Assembly: GCF_051020985.1 (NCBI RefSeq)
Contig: NC_135001.1
Coordinates: forward strand, 15,183,896-15,247,895
Length of the DNA stretch: 64,000 nt
Direction of reading: 5' to 3'
DNA from: Nomia melanderi
Lineage: Eukaryota; Arthropoda; Insecta; Hymenoptera; Halictidae
This document shows, one piece after another, positions 59,001 through 64,000 of this stretch. Below the pieces are notes generated by a model. That model was not told where the DNA came from, made no database searches, and saw only the letters and a list, made by a program, of their open reading frames with translations. Every line of letters starts with the position of its first letter. Within the stretch, counting starts at the first letter, position 1. The position numbers were made by a program, and so were the translations under genes.

Positions 59001-62000
59001 TCACCATATATATATGGTGCAGTAAAATCCATTTTAAAAAAGCATTCACCAAAGTGCATGAAAATCATTTTACAAAAATATTAACACTTAGACAACCGCT
59101 TAAAATAAACTATAACCTTTTTAATTAGCTTTAATTGAACTCACTTAACCGACTGTGTTAAAAACTTTGTTTTATAAAAGCAAGAAAGTTATTCGATGAA
59201 CTGCAAATAACTCCAGTTCAAGACTTGTGAATCAACAAAAGGAAATAATCTCTTTCTCTGCTAATTCGTGCAATACTCAGGCGTATCTAAGCCAGAACAT
59301 TTTCTGGTTCATTTTCCCCACTCTTTCCACAGTCACAATTTTTTCGCTAAGCTTCAGGTATGTTAGCGAATCCTAGTGTCCGGCGTTAGTAGAATTCCTC
59401 CAACTAGTAAATAACTGTTGTATACTGCGAGAATTAGGTGTCGGTCAATAGTAGAGGTACTTGGGTATGCATAATTTAGGGACAACTTCCAGAATATTCC
59501 TCGATATTCTCTTGTACACAATTCCTAAAATAAGCGAAGAAATAGGGACACGATTCGAAGAGTTTCAGCCTACCTAGAATTTTCAAAATTTCTATACATC
59601 CCAGTAGCTGCAGGGATGTCTCGATTGTTTCCAGGTAGAAATTTTTCATTTATGATTTCCAGGAGAATAGGCTAGGGCTTCTCGTAAAATCATTTAACAC
59701 GTGTCAGAGGGTTTCATTACTGCACGAGAATCTGTTTACTGTCCAACTTTACTGTTCAATAGAAACATTTCTTTTCGAAAGTATAATACAACCCCGCAAA
59801 TGTGCAAGTTGGGAATATTTCGGAAAGTCGCCGAAAACCCTCTCACCTTCTCTGGATGCGACTAACAATAAGTTAGAAAGTAAAAAAATTGTCAACAACT
59901 TGTTACGAAAGTAAGTTTCACTCATGATTAGAGCTTAACGGGTTAAAAAATACACAAAAAATGTAATTTTAATGGATGCGTAATTTCTTCCGTATTTACA
60001 CAGTCGCTCAACATTTTGCTCATTGTTCCGGAGGCTGCAAGAATAGGAGGATGATTTGTTCTAACAGAAACGATCGAGAGATCTTGAATGCTCGAAAACA
60101 TGTATTCAAAGGAGAATGCTAAAAATAGGCGATTTTTGGACGACCTCCGGAGTAAAAAAAATGTTGCTAACTAGGAAACTAAACTAACTGAACTAACTAA
60201 CTGACTGAGGAACAAAAAATATAAGTTCCATTATTCCGGGAAACGTCGGGGAAGTCATAAAAAAAATACGAGTTACTAAGTGATTAACATACAAGTAAAC
60301 TATTACAAATAGGAAACAAAAGAGTAAAGTTGTAATCAAATGAAACATAAACATAGTTATGTTGTTATTACCTCCAAATGGTTTTTTCATAACTTTCTCG
60401 ACGTTTCCCGGAATAATGGAACTGACATGTTTCGTTCCTTAGAATGCGAAGAATCATGCTGTAACAAAATTTTTTGTTCCGGAGATCGCCCAAAAATCGT
60501 CTACTTTTCACACCCTCCTTCTCGAGCACTCCACCTTCATTGTACTTCTTTCAATTCAAGAGGAATTGAGCAGTCGAGTGCTCTAAAAGAATTCGAGCAT
60601 TTCAATCCAGCCGTAGTTTCGAACGCTGCTCGACCTATCTTAACCCTTTGCACTCGAAAATTTTTCACTTGAAGTATTCTATACTTTCTAATTATATGTA
60701 GACAACATTCTTTAAAATGAATTTAACAAGAAATCATACATAAATTAGGTACCAACGTTATTTTCTTTCAATATTTCACGTATCGATGCAGTATACGAAG
60801 GTTAATGGTAAATGCCAAAGTTTATAATTTTTCTGTATCAAATCATCTGGCGACTGGAAGTCGCCTCTCGAGTGCAAAGGGTTAATCTTGAGTACCTAAA
60901 ACTTTCGAGGTTTCGAGCATTCGTATGTAAGAAAATACCAGAAGAAACGCCGCACGACTTTGTCAGTCCATAACGAGGCACAGCTTTTCGACAGGTAGTG
61001 CTTAGTAAATCATCGATCGGTAGGGATTAATAAATAATCGAGTCGTTCGAGCTCGTTCAAATTGGCGGTTAGCTGTAAATGCTTCAGCTTCTCAGTGACC
61101 GTTCGAGCCTACTCGACTCAAGTTTCGGCTCGAGTAGGCTCGAATAGTTGAATACTATCTCTAACCGTTCACTTCCCGCAGTCCCCAAAACCGTAAAGCC
61201 GCTTTCAGACGATGGTACACGTACTGCCAATACGGTAGAATCTCATTTATCCGAAATAATAAATGCCGAACTTCTAATATACAAACTCCTAACTGTATTG
61301 AAAATATGTACGCGTTCGTATAACTGAAAGAAGGATTATATTTATGATGTAACAGTTCTTTGAAAAATGGCGGACCATATCTTCCCAACTTACCCTGGAC
61401 GAGGTTTTATATATTAAAAACAAAACATGAATCCTTGGTGGAAAATATGAATCCTGGTTGACTTTGATTTGCAGAAGGCCGAATTTGGAATACCAAACTT
61501 GTAATACATTGTACGCAACTTGTGTCGCGAAAGCGTGAAGCGAGACTTTATGGAAAACAAATATCGCGTTTCGTCAAGCTTAACTCGCTAATAAAGTATA
61601 TGTAAAAAAAGAACGTACACAGGAACTATGAACGATAGGATGAGATATGCTACGCATCGCTGTTAATTAGCGTCACGAGATAATGAAACAAATTTGGAAC
61701 ATAAAAATGAGACGATAACGAGTCGTTAAAAAACGGAGCCATGTGAAGAATACTGTACTTCGTCGTTACAAACCGCAAAATATTTTTACTTACCAGGAGG
61801 CCCATAAAAAAGCAAGCCTCTCGGTGGTTTCAGGTTGAACTTCGCATACACGTCGCCATACATCAGTGGGAACAGAACCGTTTCTTTAACCACTCTGATA
61901 TGTTTCTCGAGACCTCCGATGCAAGAGAAATCCTTCGCCGAGGACATGTTTCGTGATAAAAAAGATCCGAGCTTTTCTTTCGCATACCCGACCAACGAAT

Positions 62001-62097
62001 TCTCATTTAGATCATTCGATGTTGTACTTGTTGCTCTTCAAATTTCTAGTCAAACCGTAATTCGTTTCAGACACCAGCGACGACGTACACTTACATC
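49747..62097 (-). CDS. ATAD2-family AAA+ ATPase, tandem AAA domains, no bromodomain found; 5' end not resolved
   Basis: Chromatin-type AAA+ protein. Exons: up to 62095 (partial), 61794-62035, 58025-58173, 56994-57263, 55213-55404, 53854-54035, 52978-53164, 52337-52522, 51736-51871, 51164-51262, 49747-50060 (stop 49749-49747). Phases agree throughout and give 651 residues from 62035. AAA1 contains IGGLEKHIRVVKETVLFPL, Walker A GPPGTGKT split between two exons, Walker B CIIFFDEVDGLAPVR, sensor GATNRIDAIDPALRRPGRFD and the ATAD2-typical VGFCGSDLQALCAEA and ARQNIVPASHR. AAA2 is degenerate: GNDDSHTRHLG stands where Walker A should be, with YVPDILAWWELV later. The C-terminal exon matches the helical tail that follows the bromodomain in ATAD2, but no bromodomain exon was found before it. 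The N-terminal region lies upstream, in the last 2 kb or outside. Confidence 0.88.
51164..51262 (-). CDS. ATAD2-like: Lys-rich linker exon
   Basis: 99 bp, phase 1 both sides, donor C|GTAAGC. With acceptor CAGTAG it reads YRQIETHPKKAKEGGKKRKS. The acceptor was chosen because it is the one that keeps this Lys-rich frame in phase with both neighbours; an acceptor 7 bases downstream would give an Arg-rich frame instead. This exon occupies the place where a bromodomain would be expected. Confidence 0.65.
51736..51871 (-). CDS. ATAD2-like: end of AAA2
   Basis: 136 bp, entry phase 0, exit phase 1 at CAAG|GTATGG. VASLFDKHRGEMFEIVPPAE then QERESFFKQLFIHSADD, matching the end of the ATAD2 second AAA module. 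Confidence 0.92.
52337..52522 (-). CDS. ATAD2-like: degenerate AAA2, Walker B position
   Basis: 186 bp, phase 0 both sides; donor GAC|GTAAGA. KMARRSLPSLLYVPDILAWW lacks the Walker B D-E pair (PSLLYVPDI), as in ATAD2. The frame stays open eight codons past the donor, but only the donor at 52336 joins correctly to the next exon (LPED-VASLFDKH). Confidence 0.93.
52978..53164 (-). CDS. ATAD2-like: degenerate AAA2, Walker A position
   Basis: 187 bp, entry phase 2, exit phase 0 at CAA|GTAACT. PRILLCGNDDSHTRHLGPAL replaces a nucleotide-binding loop with a sequence lacking G-K-T/S; HVLDVTTLFEETGKAAEEAI follows. Confidence 0.93.
53854..54035 (-). CDS. ATAD2-like: inter-AAA region
   Basis: 182 bp, entry phase 0, exit phase 2 at GTGAGT. 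Starts VEKQDFLKARQNIVPASHRV, the conserved segment between the two AAA modules, then LSFKIQPLLQDNLSRILSQL. Confidence 0.92.
54298..54520. mobile_element. TTAA-flanked MITE (223 bp)
   Basis: Terminal inverted repeat TTAACACTAGATTTACGGA / TCCGTAAATCTAGTGTTAA except for one base beside the centre; TTAA at both ends. Contains an internal CCGTCAATTTGACGG palindrome. In an ATAD2-like intron. Confidence 0.85.
55213..55404 (-). CDS. ATAD2-like: AAA1 lid
   Basis: 192 bp, phase 0 both sides, donor AAA|GTAATT. VHIKTWKHKPPQ, then ASKTVGFCGSDLQALCAEAV and RRNYPEIYTSK, the helical lid with the V-G-F/Y-C-G-x-D motif of ATAD2 proteins. Confidence 0.95.
56682..56934. mobile_element. TTAA-flanked MITE (253 bp), copy 2 of a pair
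   Basis: Reverse complement of the copy at 19292-19543 with few differences, including shared stretches such as CATTTACATGGGATTGTAAG. It is in the ATAD2-like intron between 55404 and 56994. Confidence 0.88.
56994..57263 (-). CDS. ATAD2-like: Walker B, sensor 1, arginine fingers
   Basis: 270 bp, phase 0 both sides. PCIIFFDEVDGLAPVRSSRQ gives Walker B (D-E) and the ATAD2-specific LAPVRSSRQD; then STLLALMDGLEN, GATNRIDAIDPALRRPGRFD (sensor 1 and Arg finger). Confidence 0.96.
58025..58173 (-). CDS. ATAD2-like: Walker A to linker
   Basis: 149 bp, entry phase 1, exit phase 0 at TTG|GTAAAT. It starts TGKTLVASALAVECSNS, completing Walker A GPPGTGKT, and contains KGSDCLSKWVGESEKKLQKI, the pore-loop and K-W-x-G-E-S-E region common to AAA proteins. 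Confidence 0.95.
58488..58610 (+). pseudogene. Processed pseudogene of ribosomal protein L39
   Basis: The frame from 58488 reads KLAKKLKQNRPIPQWIRMRT then GNTIRYNAKRRHWRRTKLKL and a TAA stop, which is the last 40 residues of the 51-residue RpL39 and nearly identical to the functional protein. Directly upstream the codon for the preceding Arg is TGA (a CGA to TGA change), and the earlier residues are degraded beyond recognition. It has no intron, lies opposite in orientation to the ATAD2-like gene, and sits in one of its introns, as expected of a retrocopy. An A+T-rich tail with AATAAA follows. A functional exon reached by splicing cannot be fully excluded, but the TGA argues against it. Confidence 0.85.
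59650..59845. repeat. Dispersed repeat, copy related to 29280-29500
   Basis: Same ordered words as the copy at 29280-29500; in the ATAD2-like intron. Family not identified. Confidence 0.65.
60130..60499. repeat. Large foldback (about 370 bp)
   Basis: Two nested arm pairs: an outer one starting CGATTTTTGG at 60130 and matching CCAAAAATCG ending at 60499, and an inner one, 60207-60260 with 60387-60441, containing TTCCATTATTCCGGGAAACG exactly. Read as RNA it would make a long imperfect hairpin with a loop of about 125 bases. Confidence 0.8.
60640..60885. mobile_element. TTAA-flanked MITE (246 bp)
   Basis: TTAACCCTTTGCACTCGA left, TCGAGTGCAAAGGGTTAA right, 18 bp perfect. In the large ATAD2-like intron. 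Confidence 0.88.
61794..62035 (-). CDS. ATAD2-like: AAA1 start up to Walker A
   Basis: 242 bp, entry phase 2, exit phase 1 at CCTG|GTAAGT. Polar lead-in, then DFSCIGGLEKHIRVVKETV and KPPRGLLFYGPPG, the stretch ending at the first Gly of Walker A. The upper boundary is by phase and could move a few codons. Confidence 0.85.
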
Positions 62098-62130
62098 GTG
62101 AAAGTTCTGTGGATTTTACTGGAATTTTTA
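62095..62130 (-). CDS. ATAD2-like: candidate upstream exon end
   Basis: A consensus donor GAT|GTAAGTG (GT at 62094-62093) ends an open stretch whose phase 2 exit fits the next exon, leaving an intron of 59 bases. The left end of this exon is uncertain: a CCAG acceptor near 62120 is possible, and an in-frame stop lies further up. Coordinates at the upper end are approximate. Confidence 0.4.
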
Positions 62131-64000
62131 TTGCACAATGTTAAGAGTGATTCAAATCGATTCACAATATAATTTCATAATTTTTGACGTTCCGTCCATT
62201 CGAAACACGCGAAACAGACGAATCGTCGTTGAGGTACGATTAAAAGCAACGTTCGTATGACACTACAAAATTTGTTTATAGCCCATTATGTAAACTAACA
62301 GTTCTTAGGAACATTTATTTGTACAAAGATATGTTATATAAATACATATAATTTGCTACTTAAATTTTCCTTCCTTAAATATACAAAGTATATACTAAAA
62401 TACAAAGTACAAATAGATTGGAATTTTAATGTTTTGTGTTGTGTAAACAAAATAAAAGTTACAGTTTACTCATATTTTATGGCAGATAAAATTCTCGGGG
62501 AAATATTAAAGAATCTTATATTTTGAATATCTCTGAATTTTTCAGCTTTGTCAATTCTTTGAGTTTTAGTTTAACATTTAGACAAAATGTGTTTAAAGTT
62601 TAGATCATTAAGAAAGAGAGAAGGAACCAGATAATTCAAATAAATATATAATTTGTGTATATAAAATTGAATACGAAGTAAGCAATATAATAGGATTTAT
62701 TAAAATATAAGACAAATTATTACATTATGAAACTTCAATTTATTATGCTACAATGAATGACAATAAAATGTATTACCTATATGGTAAAATAAATAAGGCA
62801 GTGTATGCTCTTTTGCTTTGTTTTCTGAATCTTTTACACATCAGTTCCCTGTCCTTAAAACTGCTGTCTCACAAAAATAACATGAAACTACCACATACCT
62901 GTGCTTCATTAAACTGTTCAGTGTATTCTTTGTTGACAGCAGTATTAAAATTCTTCATTATTTGAATACTTTAGCGAAGTAATTATAGTAGTTAGTTAAA
63001 ACGGCAGTGGTTATGAAAACCTTTCAATAATACAATTTACATATAATTACACTATGTAGTTGCAATATCCTTAGTAATACAGAGATGATAGCACTTCGGA
63101 AAATAGCACCAGAAATTATTCTTGGAGTACTTACATGATTTAGATTTTCATTATAAAGTGGAATGTAAAAAATATTAATGAAGGCAGGAAAGTCACAATA
63201 GTTCAATCAATATTTACATATTAATTGTAAATGTGATTTTTCTGTATCATTTACTATTTATTCAGATCAATATTTAAATTTTTATTACTGATACCTGTTA
63301 CATAATTTCTTTGGCAAATATCAGCGATATTCATATTGAAATAGTTTCAAATTAAATAAAAATGATTTTTAGTTAATTGATATTGTGTTCTTGAATTAAG
63401 TAGAATTTATGAAACACCTGCAAATATGAGTCATAACATGAGTACACAAGTTCAATACAGTTTTTTGTATCGCTGAAATTTTTACTAATGTTTTAAAAAC
63501 TAGAAGCAATAATACAGCCTGTTTTTAAACGTTAAACTTTCTTGCATAATACCAATAATAATAATGCAAGATAGCTATAACAAGTAATATGTATCATGCA
63601 TACTGATACTTATATGTGGCACTAATTTGCACAATGTTGACTGTAATAATAAAAGACATATTCCTGAGTAGTGACAATGTAATATTCACCTGACAATTTC
63701 CTTGAATTTCATTAAACAAATTTTAACATTTTATTATATTAATGTGTTAAATATAAATATGAAATATGAATTAATGACTTTCACTTCTTCTCATTTTAAT
63801 CTTTACCAAATTAATTTACATAATTTTCAAATAATTTCAATAAAATTAGCAATTCATACACTTCATTCACATATAAGAAATTTTTAAATACCGATTTTCA
63901 GGAAGTCTATATGTTTCATTAAATTAATATAATATATAACTAAACATAGAGTGTACAATATTAAATTGTGTACATATTACCAAATTTTTAAGATTACTAT
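62131..64000. other. Upstream of the ATAD2-like exons, largely unassigned
   Basis: A+T-rich. Only the 20-codon candidate exon at 62958-62899 stands out. The N-terminal part of the ATAD2-like protein should be here or beyond the window. Confidence 0.4.
62899..62958 (-). CDS. Possible short coding exon upstream of the ATAD2-like gene
   Basis: ATG at 62958-62956 opens a 20-codon frame MKNFNTAVNKEYTEQFNEAQ ending at a strong donor CAG|GTATGT. It is on the same strand, about 0.8 kb upstream of the last ATAD2-like exon seen. It could be the first coding exon of that gene or of something else. I do not recognise it and did not find the exon that would follow. Confidence 0.3.

Noticed and set aside
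1..64000. CRISPR arrays, operons or ribosome binding sites
   Set aside because: No regularly spaced repeats; the window is eukaryotic nuclear DNA with introns.

Overview
The window is A+T-rich nuclear DNA from an animal, most likely an insect and possibly a hymenopteran; I can argue that only from general character. Coding sequence lies in small exons with GT-AG introns, introns are full of degraded Tc1-like, Ty3/gypsy-like and TTAA-flanked non-autonomous elements, and there is a eukaryotic tRNA-Arg gene with no encoded CCA. No bacterial features were seen.

Layout. 1-6476: no recognisable gene; one MITE, a C+G-richer stretch (about 3900-5170), then the 3' flank of the collagen gene. 6477-32901, minus strand: a FACIT-like collagen gene that I rebuilt exon by exon. 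It has a signal-peptide exon, a thrombospondin-N/laminin-G-like domain on four exons, then Gly-X-Y exons broken by short non-collagenous segments, and a short C-terminus. Choosing one of two homologous 102-bp exons, all phases join without a break and give 884 residues. Its largest mid-gene intron holds a decayed gypsy element with two MITEs nested in it. Its first intron holds a Tc1-like relic and, on the opposite strand, a hammerhead ribozyme motif just upstream of a short exon-like ORF. 33334-33406, minus: tRNA-Arg(ACG). About 35950-36440: a promoter-like stretch that may serve both directions, the collagen gene leftward and a zinc-finger gene rightward. 38575-40356, plus: an intact 593-residue single C2H2 zinc-finger protein ending in a SUMO-interaction-like motif. 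40357-49746: no recognisable gene; MITEs and one C+G-rich island with a splice donor. 49747 to at least 62097, minus: the ATPase and C-terminal parts of an ATAD2-family AAA+ protein, whose 5' end lies in the last 2 kb or beyond. A dead RpL39 retrocopy sits in one of its introns.

Main points. (1) The plus-strand hammerhead ribozyme at 28110-28177 has every core nucleotide, three stems and a 6-bp complement between its two loops. (2) The collagen gene has a pair of homologous, equal-length, equal-phase exons that look mutually exclusive. (3) The ATAD2-family gene appears to have no bromodomain. (4) At least ten TTAA-flanked inverted-repeat elements crowd the window, two of them nested in a retrotransposon relic.

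All coordinates of exons come from reading splice sites and phases by eye; no similarity search or folding program was run.
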